This document shows positions 52,135 through 61,954 of a DNA stretch of 64,000 nucleotides, piece by piece. The stretch comes from Pseudoalteromonas sp. MSK9-3 (lineage in GTDB: Bacteria; Pseudomonadota; Gammaproteobacteria; Enterobacterales; Alteromonadaceae): assembly GCF_003590335.1 (NCBI RefSeq), contig NZ_MIET01000034.1:62001-126000 (forward strand), given 5' to 3'. Every line of letters begins with the position of its first letter. The first letter of the stretch is position 1. Below the pieces are notes generated by a model. It ran no database searches and was not told the origin of the DNA. It saw only the letters and a program-made list of their open reading frames with translations. Made by a program: the position numbers and the translations under genes.

Positions 52135-52897
52135 CTATATGTTGACGCGGTATCGCCAATTGCCAGCGGGTGAGTATTTTTTCATACATGCCCGTTTGCT
52201 TTATTTTTTGTAACGCTTTGGCTAGTTGCTGGCATATATTGCGAGGGATATGCTTATTGGCAACTAGCTGTAGTGCAGAGGGAAAACGATCAATATGTAG
52301 CATTTTGGAAACTTGGTTTACGCTATACCCTGAGTTTTTTAATTCTTTTTTTAGTGTCATGGTATTTGTCATAACTAAATCTACCCTTTGTTTAAAGAGT
52401 AGATCCCACAATTGCTTGTAATGGCTTGCAAGCACCAGGTTTTTATCCTCTTGAAATCCCTCTTTTTGCAAATAATGTGCACTTGAATACCCCCGAATAG
52501 TACTGACTTTTAATCCTTTAGCGTCAGTGAGGCTTACGACTTGATGAGGTAAGTTTTTTAAGCCAACAAGATAAGCATCTGCAAAATACAATTGACCTAA
52601 CCAAGTAAATTGGGGTTGACGTTCAGGGGTCTGTAATAAGGACATCATTAACGCTAAGGGATTATTTTTGAGCTCATGATACGCTCGTGCCATAGGCATT
52701 ATTTCAAATTGCCCACTGAGCTGCGCTTCATGCAGTATCGCTTTTGTAATATCTACCAATGCACCTGCTGCGTTCCCATTTTTGTCAATATAGTGGTACG
52801 GAGGTAAATCTTCGGCGACAAACGTTAGGGGCTGTGCATGACTATGCTTCGGCCAAAAAAGCGCAAGATAAACGAGTATATAAAGCGTACATCGCAT
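52085..52897 (-). CDS. Periplasmic solute-binding protein (family 3), orphan
   Basis: Protein of 270 residues, signal peptide cut near SHAQ. Type II binding fold with LTFVAEDLPPYHYIDKNGNAAGALVDI at the start, GLKVSTIRGYSSAHYL in the middle and QLAKALQKIKQTGMYEKILTRW at the end. No transporter genes are adjacent. The 50-bp 3' overlap with the SIMPL gene includes about 16 C-terminal codons, and a shorter tail after the last helix would also be functional. Ligand unknown. Confidence 0.87.
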   Translation of the reverse strand: MRCTLYILVYLALFWPKHSHAQPLTFVAEDLPPYHYIDKNGNAAGALVDITKAILHEAQLSGQFEIMPMARAYHELKNNPLALMMSLLQTPERQPQFTWLGQLYFADAYLVGLKNLPHQVVSLTDAKGLKVSTIRGYSSAHYLQKEGFQEDKNLVLASHYKQLWDLLFKQRVDLVMTNTMTLKKELKNSGYSVNQVSKMLHIDRFPSALQLVANKHIPRNICQQLAKALQKIKQTGMYEKILTRWQLAIPRQHIASPTDNIPHPRQPAQL

Positions 52898-53040
52898 ACA
52901 ACTACCTCTTCATAAGTGATTTTTGATTGTAGGGAATTTAGTCATTAAGGGATAGTAGTAATTTGTTATTTCAATCATTGCGATGTTAGGTCGCACGTAA
53001 TTGCTTCCTAGCATGGTGCTAGAAAGTGAGGTTTACAATG

Positions 53041-53751
53041 TTATGGTTTTTTCTTGAGCCACTTACCCATTGCTTTGTCATATGCTTGAGTGATAGCTGT
53101 TTTGTTGCATGTATATGGCAAGCTCTGCCACTGGTTTGTGAGTCCGCTATCTGAAACGCGATTGTTCACATCGCCATTAAACACTTTAAAACAGGTCGTA
53201 CCGTTTTGATACTCAGTGAAGGTCTGGTTTTTTGAAATGACCAATGCTTCTCCTTTATTTGTGTTTTTATAGTGGGCAGGGACGTTAATTCTTTTTTGCT
53301 GAGTTGATGATGAATGGGGGGGTGTATACGACAACCCTTTAGCGCGAATATTTTGCAGTACTTTATAAGGATTAATAGTTTGTTGGCTCTGTGTGTGAGT
53401 ATTACGTGGAGTTTCCTCGCTTTTAATTTTTTGTGTTTGCGCAATTGTAGGCTCGATTGGATGCGTTTTAGGCTCTGTTACTTCTGAGGCTTTGGGTGGT
53501 ATGGGGACAGCATCTACTTTTGTGTGTTCAGATGTTGAGTCTATTACGTCGGTGTTGGGGAGCGGAGGAGTCTCGGCTTCCTTTAATTTTTTTGGCGGGG
53601 CTTGTTCTAGTTTATGTTCCATTACTAAGTATGTTTTCAATGCCGGTGTATTGGCTAATGAGGGGATATTAACAGTGTGAGATTTGAGAAAATAAAAAAG
53701 TATGGCATGTAAGAGCACAGAGTAAATAACTGTCTTTATTATGAATTTCAC
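53041..53751 (-). CDS. TonB-like membrane-anchored protein without TonB_C domain
   Basis: Protein of 236 residues. A single N-terminal membrane helix (VIYSVLLHAILFYFL) is followed by a Pro/Lys/Glu-rich stretch (about 45-120; QAPPKKLKEAETPPLPNT), the usual TonB/TolA-like spacer. The last 90 residues are globular, with two Cys (TTCFKVFNG, YTCNKT) that could form a disulphide, and no TonB C-terminal motif. A family could not be named. The GTG start is preferred: GGGAG lies five bases upstream. A link to envelope energy transfer is inferred from layout only. Confidence 0.72.
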   Translation of the reverse strand: MKFIIKTVIYSVLLHAILFYFLKSHTVNIPSLANTPALKTYLVMEHKLEQAPPKKLKEAETPPLPNTDVIDSTSEHTKVDAVPIPPKASEVTEPKTHPIEPTIAQTQKIKSEETPRNTHTQSQQTINPYKVLQNIRAKGLSYTPPHSSSTQQKRINVPAHYKNTNKGEALVISKNQTFTEYQNGTTCFKVFNGDVNNRVSDSGLTNQWQSLPYTCNKTAITQAYDKAMGKWLKKKP

Positions 53752-53901
53752 CTAAATCTCCCTGTGTTATAAATAAGCAGATATGACACATAGGTGGCAG
53801 GAAAGTTCAGTTCAGATACGCAATTTATAAGTAAACTACATTCTGTATAGTAAAAGTGGTATCTGAAGGTTAGCCGTGTTTAATGGTTAGCAGCAGTACT
53901 T

Positions 53902-54411
53902 TTAGGTAAGCAATGCTGTTCGTATTTGTTCGAGCAGTGAGATTTCTCTGATGAGTGATAAGCCCTTTTTTGGACTGTTTGCGAGCGTCTTTTTGTTATG
54001 TTCAATGGCAATGTTTATATCAACCCAGACAGGGGACATACCGTTAGCACTTTCATAACCTTCCATTTGAGGTGCATCGAAGTTGCCACAAATATCGCAA
54101 ATATAGCAATCGGACACGATATGAATGACATCAAAATCCGCTTTGTGCCAAACTCGGTACTCTTCATAGCGACCAAATGGCGCAATATGCATGATTTCTT
54201 TAGCACCAGTTTCTTCTTGTAGCTCTCTAAGTAATGCATCCTCTAGGGATTCACCTTCATCAACCCCACCACCAGGTAAAGTATAATCATCGTAGCGCGC
54301 CGTGTATAACAGAAGGATTTTGTCACCGTCTAGCACAATGGCACGGGTGGTTTGACGAGTAAACTGGTTGCCTTCAAGTGGCACGATAGGCATGGTGTTA
54401 AGACTGCGCAT
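53902..54411 (-). CDS. NUDIX hydrolase
   Basis: Protein of 169 residues. Nudix box GGGVDEGESLEDALLREL followed by QEETG, complete in all metal-binding Glu (GX5EX7REUXEEXGU). The region YTLPGGG upstream is typical. Two closely spaced Cys (SDCYICDIC) precede a segment of about 80 residues. Substrate not predictable (nucleoside diphosphate derivative). Neither the first ATG nor the internal one (54393) has a ribosome site. Monocistronic. Confidence 0.9.
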   Translation of the reverse strand: MRSLNTMPIVPLEGNQFTRQTTRAIVLDGDKILLLYTARYDDYTLPGGGVDEGESLEDALLRELQEETGAKEIMHIAPFGRYEEYRVWHKADFDVIHIVSDCYICDICGNFDAPQMEGYESANGMSPVWVDINIAIEHNKKTLANSPKKGLSLIREISLLEQIRTALLT

Positions 54412-54530
54412 ATAAAAGAAAAACCGATAATCATAAAAGGCGCTATTATACGGATCACCTTGTAAGATACAAAACCAATATACCTGCGCTTTTTACACAG
54501 AAATATTGGTTTCGTGCAACGAGTCTAAAA

Positions 54531-55583
54531 TTAGAATGGGGCCGGGTATTGTTTGAATACCTCACTAATATCAGCCAACACTTGCGCACTAAGGGGTGTG
54601 TCGAAAGCCGTTAAGTTTTCTTTGAGTTGCGACATAGTCGTTGCACCAATAATTGTTGATGTAACGCCCTCTACTTGGTTACACCATGCAAGTGCCAGTT
54701 GCGCGGGAGTGAGTCCGTGTTGTTTAGCAACGTCTACATAACGCTTAGTGGCTTCATTACTGTATTGGGTATCTCTGAATAAGCCTTGTCGCTGTGTTAT
54801 GGTCCATCGACTTCCCTCTGGACGCGCACCGTCAAGATATTTTCCCGTTAAAAATCCAGCAGCGAGTGGTGACCAAGGCAAATAAGCAATATCTTCATGT
54901 ACACAGTTCTCGATAAGATACGGCCAGTCTTTAGCATGTAATAAACTAAACTCATTTTGTATAGAAACTGGTTTAGGTAAATTGTGCAATGTTGCGAGCT
55001 TTAAATATGTATTGATCCCCCACGTTGTATCATCAGACAAGCCCCAATGACGTATTTTCCCCGCCTTTATACACTCATTTAAGCCTTGCAATATGTCGAG
55101 CATGTCTGCCGTTTCTTGTTCGGCATTGACGTGTGAAAAGTTAATTTGCCCCGGTTGATGCTTGGCAAAGTGGGGCGATGTTCTATTAGGCCAATGTAAT
55201 TGGTATACATCAATGTAGTCGGTTTTTAAGCGTGTGAGAGAGCCGTCGACAGCTTCAATGACTGACCGCCCTGAGATTGGCGCGCCATTTCTGACCCAGC
55301 TCAGTCCAGGGCCTGCAATTTTACTTGCGATAATAAGCTGCTCTCGTTTTTCACTGTGGCGTGATAACCAATCACCAATAATTGCTTCTGTTTTGCCGTA
55401 AGTGTCTTTAGAAGGGGGCACTGCATACATTTCAGCAGTATCGATAAAGTTAATGCCTTTACTAATGGCATAGTTAATTTGTTCATCAGCGTCATGTTGG
55501 TTGTTTTGTAATCCCCATGTCATGCTGCCTAAACAAATACGAGAGACATCAAGTTGGCTGCTACCTAAACGACTAAACTGCAT
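54531..55583 (-). CDS. tas: Tas-like NADP(H)-dependent aldo/keto reductase
   Basis: Protein of 350 residues, close in length and start to E. coli Tas. Catalytic Asp/Tyr in FIDTAEMYAVPPSKDTYG, Lys in IIASKIAGP, and His in YQLHWPNR. The C-terminal cofactor loop IIGATTMSQLKENL is intact. The natural substrate is unclear; Tas was linked to tyrosine auxotrophy suppression. AAGGAG lies five bases before the ATG. Divergent from dinB. Confidence 0.88.
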   Translation of the reverse strand: MQFSRLGSSQLDVSRICLGSMTWGLQNNQHDADEQINYAISKGINFIDTAEMYAVPPSKDTYGKTEAIIGDWLSRHSEKREQLIIASKIAGPGLSWVRNGAPISGRSVIEAVDGSLTRLKTDYIDVYQLHWPNRTSPHFAKHQPGQINFSHVNAEQETADMLDILQGLNECIKAGKIRHWGLSDDTTWGINTYLKLATLHNLPKPVSIQNEFSLLHAKDWPYLIENCVHEDIAYLPWSPLAAGFLTGKYLDGARPEGSRWTITQRQGLFRDTQYSNEATKRYVDVAKQHGLTPAQLALAWCNQVEGVTSTIIGATTMSQLKENLTAFDTPLSAQVLADISEVFKQYPAPF

Positions 55584-55697
55584 GCTAACTCCTTGTTGTT
55601 ATTAATTATGAGAAAAAGGAAGGATCTTAACTCTTATTGTAGTTTACATGAGAGGCTGGGAAAAGTTGCAAAAGATTAAAACTTCAGGTCATAATGG

Positions 55698-55713
55698 CTG
55701 TATATAAATACAG
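55698..55713 (+). promoter_or_regulatory. LexA (SOS) box of dinB
   Basis: CTGTATATAAATACAG matches the gammaproteobacterial LexA consensus CTGT-N8-ACAG with an AT-rich core. It ends ten bases before the dinB ATG, so LexA would block promoter and leader. Confidence 0.92.
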
Positions 55714-55722
55714 GTTTTTGGT

Positions 55723-56784
55723 ATGCGCAAGTTTATACACATTGATATGGATTGTTTTTATGCTGCGGTGGAAATGCGAGATAACCCTGCGCTTGCAAAT
55801 GTGCCGATGGCAATTGGTGGGAATAGCCACAGAGGAGTGCTGTCTACGGCGAATTATATTGCTCGGGAATATGGTGTCCGATCAGCGATGTCTAACTATC
55901 AAGCAAAAAAGCTATGCCCAGATTTGGTAATTGTGCCGGGGAGAATGGCCGTTTATAAAGCCGCGTCTGAACAGATCAGAGCTGTGTTTGCAAAGTACAC
56001 GGATTTAATTGAACCTTTATCGCTCGATGAAGCTTACCTTGATGTGACTGACAGTGAGCATTGCTCAGGCAGTGCAACGTTAATTGCCGAACAAATTCGT
56101 GCTGATATTTATCATGCTACAGGGTTAACGGCATCGGCTGGAGTCGCGCCTATTAAGTTCTTGGCAAAGATAGCCAGTGATGAGAATAAACCCAATGGAC
56201 AATTCGTGATCACACCGTCGCAGGTCTCTGAATTTATCGATGGGCTGGCGTTAAAAAAAATTCCTGGTGTTGGTAAAGTGACACAACAAAAGCTGCAAGC
56301 TATGGGGCTTGAACATGGTAAAGATATTAAAGCATGTGAAGAACACTTTTTGCTCCAGCGCTTTGGTAAATTTGGTGGGGTATTATGGCGTCGCTGTCAA
56401 GGTATTGATGAACGAGGAGTAGAAACTCACCGAGTGAGGAAATCAGTAGGGGTCGAAACGACATTTAATGAAGATACCAGTGAGTTTGAGTTACTAAAAC
56501 AACGCTTAATATGTGATTTATTGCCTGAACTTGAAAAGCGTGCAGCCCAGCATATCAAAGAGCGAGGGATCGCTAAACTCGGTGTTAAGGTCAAGTTTCA
56601 CGATTTTCAACAAGTGAGCAAAGAGTGTCAATTTGACGAGGTCAATGCTGCGGTTTTGTGTAATTTATTAAAAGAATTATTGGCGCGATTTCGACACAAG
56701 CCTGTCAGGCTAATTGGTATTCAAATTGGTTTATTAGACTCAAAACAAGGCCAACCCCAATTGGGCTTATTCGACAGTGAATAG
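55723..56784 (+). CDS. dinB: DNA polymerase IV
   Basis: Protein of 353 residues, the normal DinB length. Y-family motifs: FIHIDMDCFYAAVE (metal-binding Asp and steric gate region), YIAREYGVRSAM, and catalytic SLDEAYLDV. The thumb helix-hairpin-helix (KKIPGVGKVTQQKL) and little finger follow. The C-terminus ends QLGLFDSE, a beta-clamp-binding peptide of the QLxLF type. An SOS box lies just upstream, so expression should rise on DNA damage, for translesion synthesis. Confidence 0.97.
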   Translation: MRKFIHIDMDCFYAAVEMRDNPALANVPMAIGGNSHRGVLSTANYIAREYGVRSAMSNYQAKKLCPDLVIVPGRMAVYKAASEQIRAVFAKYTDLIEPLSLDEAYLDVTDSEHCSGSATLIAEQIRADIYHATGLTASAGVAPIKFLAKIASDENKPNGQFVITPSQVSEFIDGLALKKIPGVGKVTQQKLQAMGLEHGKDIKACEEHFLLQRFGKFGGVLWRRCQGIDERGVETHRVRKSVGVETTFNEDTSEFELLKQRLICDLLPELEKRAAQHIKERGIAKLGVKVKFHDFQQVSKECQFDEVNAAVLCNLLKELLARFRHKPVRLIGIQIGLLDSKQGQPQLGLFDSE

Positions 56785-56893
56785 ACCTAGCAAGGACTGC
56801 CCTTAATGCTCTTAGACTAAAAGATAAGTGTTGTTGGGTATTTTTGTGATAGCGTGAGGTGAATAAAAAAATAACAACTCACAGGAGCGCACT

Positions 56894-58579
56894 ATGCAAT
56901 CGATTATGATTGTACTGTTTGGCATTGCCGGGATGATATTTGGGTGGTTTGTTTACTCCAAATTTATTGCTGAAAAAATATTTAAAATGGATGATGACTT
57001 TGTCACACCAGCTCATGAACTTAATGATGGGGTAGACTATGTGCCTACGAATAAAGTGGTTTTATGGGGCCATCACTTTACCTCTGTAGCGGGGGCTGCA
57101 CCTATTGTTGGGCCAGCTATTGCAGTTTATTGGGGGTGGGTCCCCGCGGTTTTATGGGTAGTAATAGGGACTATCTTCTTTGCTGGCGTTCATGATATGG
57201 GCGCACTGTGGGCAAGTGCACGCCATAAAGGTAAGTCAATGGGAGCGCTCTCTGAAACCGTGATAGGTAAACGCACTCGGGCTTTATTCATGATAGTGGT
57301 GTTTTTAGTCCTGTTGATGGTTAATGCGGTATTTGGTGTGGTGATTGCGAATTCGTTTGTCGCTAATCCAACTGCGGTACTGCCAGCGTGGGCTGCAATT
57401 GTGGTTGCTTTAGTCATTGGTCAATTGTTAAAACGTAAAGTTCCTCTAGTACCATTGTGCTTTATTGGTGTTGCGATACTTTATGCAACCATTTATATGG
57501 GCACTGGCGCACCGATTGCGCTGCCCAGCGAAATATTTGGTTTAACAGACAAAGCCAGCTGGATTGTTATTTTGTTTGTGTATGCGGCCGTGGCGTCTTT
57601 ACTTCCTGTATGGATGTTACTGCAACCGAGAGATTTTATTAATGGCATGCAATTGTTGGTGGGGCTAGTGCTGCTATACGGCGCTGTATTTGTGGTGATG
57701 CCCGATATTACTGCGCCGGCATTTAACACGCAAACGGTTGTTGATACGCCGAGCATTATTCCATTATTGTTTGTGACGATAGCGTGTGGTGCTGTTTCAG
57801 GTTTTCATGGCATTGTGTCTTCTGGTACAAGTTCAAAGCAATTAAATAAAGAAAAAGATGGTCGCTTTGTCGGGTATTTGGGTGCCATTGGTGAAGGCAG
57901 TTTAGCGTTAATTACTTTAGTGGCGGTGAGTGGGGTTATGCTGGCTGTGTCACCAGAGGAGTGGCATGAAATATATAGCCACTTAGGTGCAGGGAGTGTC
58001 TCAGCGTTTATTACAGGTGGCTCTAATTTGATCAGCAGTGGTTGGGGTATTTCTGCCGAAATTGCAGCCACATTGCTCGCAGTAATGGTGGTGCTTTTTG
58101 CAGGGACGACCATGGACTCGGGTGTGCGACTCCAACGGTATATTATTCAAGAGTGGGGTGATATTTATCAACTTAACCTGCTTAAAAATGGCATGGTCGC
58201 GACGTTTATTGCCGTAGCATGTTGTTTATTACTGGCGTTTGGTGCTGGTGGCGCGTCAGGCAGTGGTGGCATGATAATTTGGCCGTTGTTTGGATCAACA
58301 AACCAAATATTAGCCAGTTTAACGTTGTTGGTGATTTCGGTTTATTTGATTAAATTGGGGAGACCAGCGAAGTACACCTTGATCCCAATGAGTTTTGTGT
58401 TGGTCATGGCATTTTTTGCTGGGCTTATTAAGCTGGTTGAATATTATGAACAAGGTAATTGGTTGTTAGTGAGTTTGGATATTGTTGTACTGGTTGTGAG
58501 TGTCCTAGTGATGCTTGAAGCTTGGTCGGTGATAAGTCGCCTTAGGCAAGATAACGCTACACAACAGCAAACTCAATGA
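56894..58579 (+). CDS. cstA: CstA-family peptide/pyruvate transporter
   Basis: Membrane protein of 561 residues with about 14 to 16 helices. The CstA signature HHFTSVAGAAPIVGPAIAVYWGWVPA lies near residue 58; GVHDMGALWASARHKGKS and FHGIVSSGTSSKQLNKE follow. It is the short CstA form (E. coli CstA has 701 residues). Family members import peptides and/or pyruvate, usually under carbon limitation. CAGGAG lies six bases before the ATG. The M17 aminopeptidase gene follows after 94 bp, which would fit peptide uptake and breakdown, but a terminator-like hairpin separates them. Confidence 0.93.
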   Translation: MQSIMIVLFGIAGMIFGWFVYSKFIAEKIFKMDDDFVTPAHELNDGVDYVPTNKVVLWGHHFTSVAGAAPIVGPAIAVYWGWVPAVLWVVIGTIFFAGVHDMGALWASARHKGKSMGALSETVIGKRTRALFMIVVFLVLLMVNAVFGVVIANSFVANPTAVLPAWAAIVVALVIGQLLKRKVPLVPLCFIGVAILYATIYMGTGAPIALPSEIFGLTDKASWIVILFVYAAVASLLPVWMLLQPRDFINGMQLLVGLVLLYGAVFVVMPDITAPAFNTQTVVDTPSIIPLLFVTIACGAVSGFHGIVSSGTSSKQLNKEKDGRFVGYLGAIGEGSLALITLVAVSGVMLAVSPEEWHEIYSHLGAGSVSAFITGGSNLISSGWGISAEIAATLLAVMVVLFAGTTMDSGVRLQRYIIQEWGDIYQLNLLKNGMVATFIAVACCLLLAFGAGGASGSGGMIIWPLFGSTNQILASLTLLVISVYLIKLGRPAKYTLIPMSFVLVMAFFAGLIKLVEYYEQGNWLLVSLDIVVLVVSVLVMLEAWSVISRLRQDNATQQQTQ

Positions 58580-58634
58580 TACAAGATAACAATTGGGTTT
58601 ATCGTACAAACTGGTAAACACGGTACAAATAGCT

Positions 58635-58640
58635 GATAAT
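58635..58640 (+). promoter_or_regulatory. Possible -10 box of the M17 aminopeptidase gene
   Basis: GATAAT lies so that transcription would start near 58647, inside the first arm of the hairpin at 58644-58667. Such a transcript could not form the full hairpin. No clear -35 box is seen. Confidence 0.3.
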
Positions 58641-58643
58641 TAC

Positions 58644-58673
58644 GCCCTTAAATTAATCTTTAAGGGCTTTTTT
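58644..58673 (+). terminator. Terminator that contains the ribosome site of the next gene
   Basis: The arms GCCCTTAAA (58644-58652) and TTTAAGGGC (58659-58667) have loop TTAATC and are followed by TTTTTT and at once by the ATG at 58674. AAGGG in the second arm is the only ribosome site, seven bases from the ATG, so the structure could both stop cstA transcripts and mask translation. Confidence 0.8.
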
Positions 58674-60206
58674 ATGTCTTTTCCTCTCGCGTTACCCTGT
58701 CATGATTTTTTAACCCAAGATGCCGATGCGGTGATTGTCATCGCTGCTAACACGCAAAGTCTGGGTCATACTCAACTTGATGTTGCTTTGGCACCCTATT
58801 TAGCGGTTGATCAGCGCATCAATAGTAAAGCGACACTAGTACTGGCTAATGAGCTACCAGGCAAGCGCTTAATTGTGTCTCCAACAGGTCCATTACATCG
58901 TGATTATGACGATGTACGTCGAATCTTTGACGCGGCAAAATCAGCCATCGTAGAAGCAAAAGCTGCGGGCGTGACGAAACCGGCACTTATTGTTACGGGG
59001 CTACCTGCCGATGAACGTTATAAAAATGCATTAGAGGTTGCTTTTCTAGGTGCATGCCAAGCGCTATGGCAGCCACTGGAAGCACGTGAGTACCGTGGTG
59101 AAAGCATTGAACCGGTGACGGAAATACACTTAGTAGGCGCGACCGATGCACAAGCTAAGCAATTGAACGCCATCGCTGCTGGACAATATGCTGCGAGAGA
59201 TTTATGTGGTACTGAGCCGGAAAGAATGGCACCACCGCGTTTTGCTGACTATTGTGTCGAGCTCTTTGCAAACACGTCTGTATCCGTCGAAGTGATTGCT
59301 GATATTGATAAAATTGAAAGTGATTACCCTATGTTAGGTATGGTCGCGCGTGCATCTTATGCTGTTGAGCGCCACCACCCTCGAGTTGTTAAACTAGAAT
59401 ACACACCAACAGGTGACGTAACACGTACATTGATGTTTGTTGGTAAAGGCTTAGTATATGACACAGGCGGCGCTGATTTAAAAGTCGGTGGTTTTATGGC
59501 GGGCATGAGCCGAGACAAAGGCGGTGCAGCCTCTGTCGCTGGGTTTATGAAAGCGGTTGCTGATTTTCAGCCTAAAGGCGTAAAAGTAATTGCTTACTTA
59601 GCGGTTGTACGTAACTCTATAGGTTCAGACTGTTTTGTCCCAGATGAAATCGTAACGTGTCGCGAAGGGTTAAAAGTACGAATTGGCAATACCGATGCTG
59701 AGGGGCGCTTGGCAATGGGCGATCTATTAAGTGAAATGAAGGATTTGGCACAATCTCAAGTTAACCCTGAATTATTCACTGTTGCCACACTCACAGGACA
59801 TGCGGCTCGCGCAGTGGGTCCATATAGTGCGTATGTTGAAAACGGCCCAGCCCGAGCTGCAAAAGTATCTCGTCAATTGGCAGATATTGGTGATTTATGG
59901 GCTGATGGGGCTGAGTTATCACGCAGTCGCCGTGAGGATTATGATTTTATCAAGCCTCGCACATTGGCTGATGATGTTATCTCAAGTAATAATGCACCAT
60001 CGGCCATTACGGCGCGCGGGCATCAATTCCCTATGGCATTTTTAGCATTAGTGGGCGGATTAGATAAACATGGTAGTGATGCAGAACAGCCTATTCCGTA
60101 TGTGCATATGGATATTGCTGGCAGTGGTGTTGAAGGTGGTGATTGGCAGCACGGTAAACCAACTGCAGCGACAGTGGCGAGCTTATTTGCCCGTTACTGC
60201 TTATAA
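58674..60206 (+). CDS. M17-family leucyl aminopeptidase
   Basis: Protein of 510 residues from the ATG at 58674. Metal and catalytic residues are in GKGLVYDTGGADLKVGG (Lys and Asp) and in the family signature NTDAEGRLAMGD. It is related to PepA but belongs to the more divergent M17 group. It should be a cytosolic hexameric aminopeptidase that finishes peptide breakdown, in line with the neighbouring cstA and S9 genes. The longer frame starting at 58593 with TTG was rejected because it passes through the terminator-like hairpin. Convergent with the chemoreceptor. Confidence 0.9.
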   Translation: MSFPLALPCHDFLTQDADAVIVIAANTQSLGHTQLDVALAPYLAVDQRINSKATLVLANELPGKRLIVSPTGPLHRDYDDVRRIFDAAKSAIVEAKAAGVTKPALIVTGLPADERYKNALEVAFLGACQALWQPLEAREYRGESIEPVTEIHLVGATDAQAKQLNAIAAGQYAARDLCGTEPERMAPPRFADYCVELFANTSVSVEVIADIDKIESDYPMLGMVARASYAVERHHPRVVKLEYTPTGDVTRTLMFVGKGLVYDTGGADLKVGGFMAGMSRDKGGAASVAGFMKAVADFQPKGVKVIAYLAVVRNSIGSDCFVPDEIVTCREGLKVRIGNTDAEGRLAMGDLLSEMKDLAQSQVNPELFTVATLTGHAARAVGPYSAYVENGPARAAKVSRQLADIGDLWADGAELSRSRREDYDFIKPRTLADDVISSNNAPSAITARGHQFPMAFLALVGGLDKHGSDAEQPIPYVHMDIAGSGVEGGDWQHGKPTAATVASLFARYCL

Positions 60207-60280
60207 GCCAGCGTTTTAAGTGTGGTGTATTTATGATGCTTATAAAGAGTAGGCGTTAGGTCAGACACTTCAAAACCAGA

Positions 60281-60312
60281 CCGGACAATGCATGATATTA
60301 TTCATTGTCCGG
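60281..60312. terminator. Bidirectional terminator candidate
   Basis: The arms CCGGACAATG and CATTGTCCGG (10 bp, perfect) have a 12-nt loop, between the convergent aminopeptidase and chemoreceptor genes. The flanks are only moderately T-rich. Confidence 0.6.
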
Positions 60313-60319
60313 TATTGAC

Positions 60320-61954
60320 TTAAATTTTAAAACGCTGCACAACTTGGCCTAATTGTTGGCTAGATTGTTTTAAGTTGAGGCTGGCATCTGTCAATGTGTG
60401 CGTTGTGTCTAAGGATTGATGAGTCGCATTCGATAAGTCGGCAATACGTAAGTTGACTTCTTGCGCTACGCTGCTTTGTTCTTGTGTTGCCCGTGCAATA
60501 TGACTATTCATATCACTGATCACCGTGATTAAGCGTTCAATTTCGTCTAATACTTGATCGGCTCCGCTGGCTTGTTCGACGGTATTTTCTGAAATTTCCT
60601 GACATGATTGCACTGCATTCACCGTTTCTTGGGCATTTTTTTGTAGCTTCTCAATCATTTTTTGAATTTCGTCCGTGCTTTGCCCCGTGCGGCTAGCTAG
60701 CGTACGTACTTCATCAGCCACAACAGCAAACCCTCTGCCTTGCTCACCAGCTCTGGCCGCTTCAATCGCAGCATTGAGGGCCAATAAATTGGTCTGTTCT
60801 GAAATACCACGTATGACATCAAGTACAGAGCCAATATTATTGCTTTCGGTTGCTAAAATTGCTGATACTTTACTCACACTTTGTATGTTAGATGAAAGCG
60901 TTTGAATCGCTGTAATGGTATTTGCGATCACGAGTTTTCCTTGCTCGCTGTTTTGCAGGGCGTCTTTAGCTGCAATTTCTGCTGCATGCGCGTTTTCGCT
61001 GACGGCGTGTATTTGGGTGCTCATTTGTTCTACTGCTGTTGCAACTTGCCGGCTGTTATCATCTTGTTGCTCGATGTGAGTTAGATTCACTTTTCCAGCG
61101 TCGTCAACTTGATCAGCAAATTGTTCAACATGGCGGGTATTTTCTGCTACTTGGGCAATGGAGTGGCGCATTTTTTCTGTGTATGAGTTGAAATATCGAG
61201 AGAGTCGAGAGATCTCGTCATTGCCGTGTTCATCTAGCTGCTGGGTTAAATCTCCTTGACCTTGCGATATATCCTTCATCATGTCAGCTGCTAAGCGAAT
61301 GGGGTGCAAGACACTGTTACTTATGACGCTGCTAAGCACAGCTAAGATAATAATAATGACCACCACATCAATGATCATTAGCCAGCGCAATTCAGAAAAT
61401 GCCGCATCAATGGTATCTAAGTACACACCAGAACCGATTATCCATTGCCACGGCGTAAACCCTTTGACGAAAGATATTTTATCAACAGGGGTTTGAGCGC
61501 CAGGTTTTGGCCATTTGTAGGGCACAAAGCCTTCACCCTGTTTTTTTACGACGCTGACCATTTCGACAAATAGGCGCGTACCATCTGGATCTTTACTATT
61601 GGTTAAGCTTTTACCGTCAAGTTGTGGCTTGAGAGGGTGCATTATCATTGTGGGGTTAAAGTCATTCACCCAAAAGTAGTTATCACCATCATATTTCAAG
61701 CCTTTGATTGCTGTTAGAGCAGCGTGCTTTGCGTCAATTTCAGATAATACACCTTCGAGGTATTGGGTGTGATACAAAGTGAGTAGGCTATGCGCTGTTT
61801 CTACCAAATTTTTGGTTTTTTCATATTGTTGCTTTTCTAGAGTTGCGTATTGTTGAGTTAGGTTGGTTATACTCAACAAAACCAGCCCGAGTACAACCAC
61901 CATCAGTAACATCATGAGCCGTTGAAAAATGGTGAATCGTCGTAGAAACTGCAT
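60320..61954 (-). CDS. Methyl-accepting chemotaxis protein with Cache sensor
   Basis: Protein of 544 residues. Membrane helices at about 13-33 and 193-215 bound a single-Cache (sCache_2) domain with [21 protein letters not shown] and [19 protein letters not shown] follows, then the MCP signalling domain with the hairpin tip [24 protein letters not shown] and [12 protein letters not shown]. sCache_2 receptors often sense small carboxylates, so an organic acid is a reasonable guess. The start at 61954 has AAGGA seven bases upstream. No C-terminal CheR-docking pentapeptide is seen. Confidence 0.94.
   Translation of the reverse strand: MQFLRRFTIFQRLMMLLMVVVLGLVLLSITNLTQQYATLEKQQYEKTKNLVETAHSLLTLYHTQYLEGVLSEIDAKHAALTAIKGLKYDGDNYFWVNDFNPTMIMHPLKPQLDGKSLTNSKDPDGTRLFVEMVSVVKKQGEGFVPYKWPKPGAQTPVDKISFVKGFTPWQWIIGSGVYLDTIDAAFSELRWLMIIDVVVIIIILAVLSSVISNSVLHPIRLAADMMKDISQGQGDLTQQLDEHGNDEISRLSRYFNSYTEKMRHSIAQVAENTRHVEQFADQVDDAGKVNLTHIEQQDDNSRQVATAVEQMSTQIHAVSENAHAAEIAAKDALQNSEQGKLVIANTITAIQTLSSNIQSVSKVSAILATESNNIGSVLDVIRGISEQTNLLALNAAIEAARAGEQGRGFAVVADEVRTLASRTGQSTDEIQKMIEKLQKNAQETVNAVQSCQEISENTVEQASGADQVLDEIERLITVISDMNSHIARATQEQSSVAQEVNLRIADLSNATHQSLDTTHTLTDASLNLKQSSQQLGQVVQRFKI

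Noticed and set aside
58593..58673. N-terminal extension of the M17 aminopeptidase from a TTG
   Set aside because: It would run through a terminator-like hairpin, and the ATG at 58674 has its own ribosome site and gives the family length.
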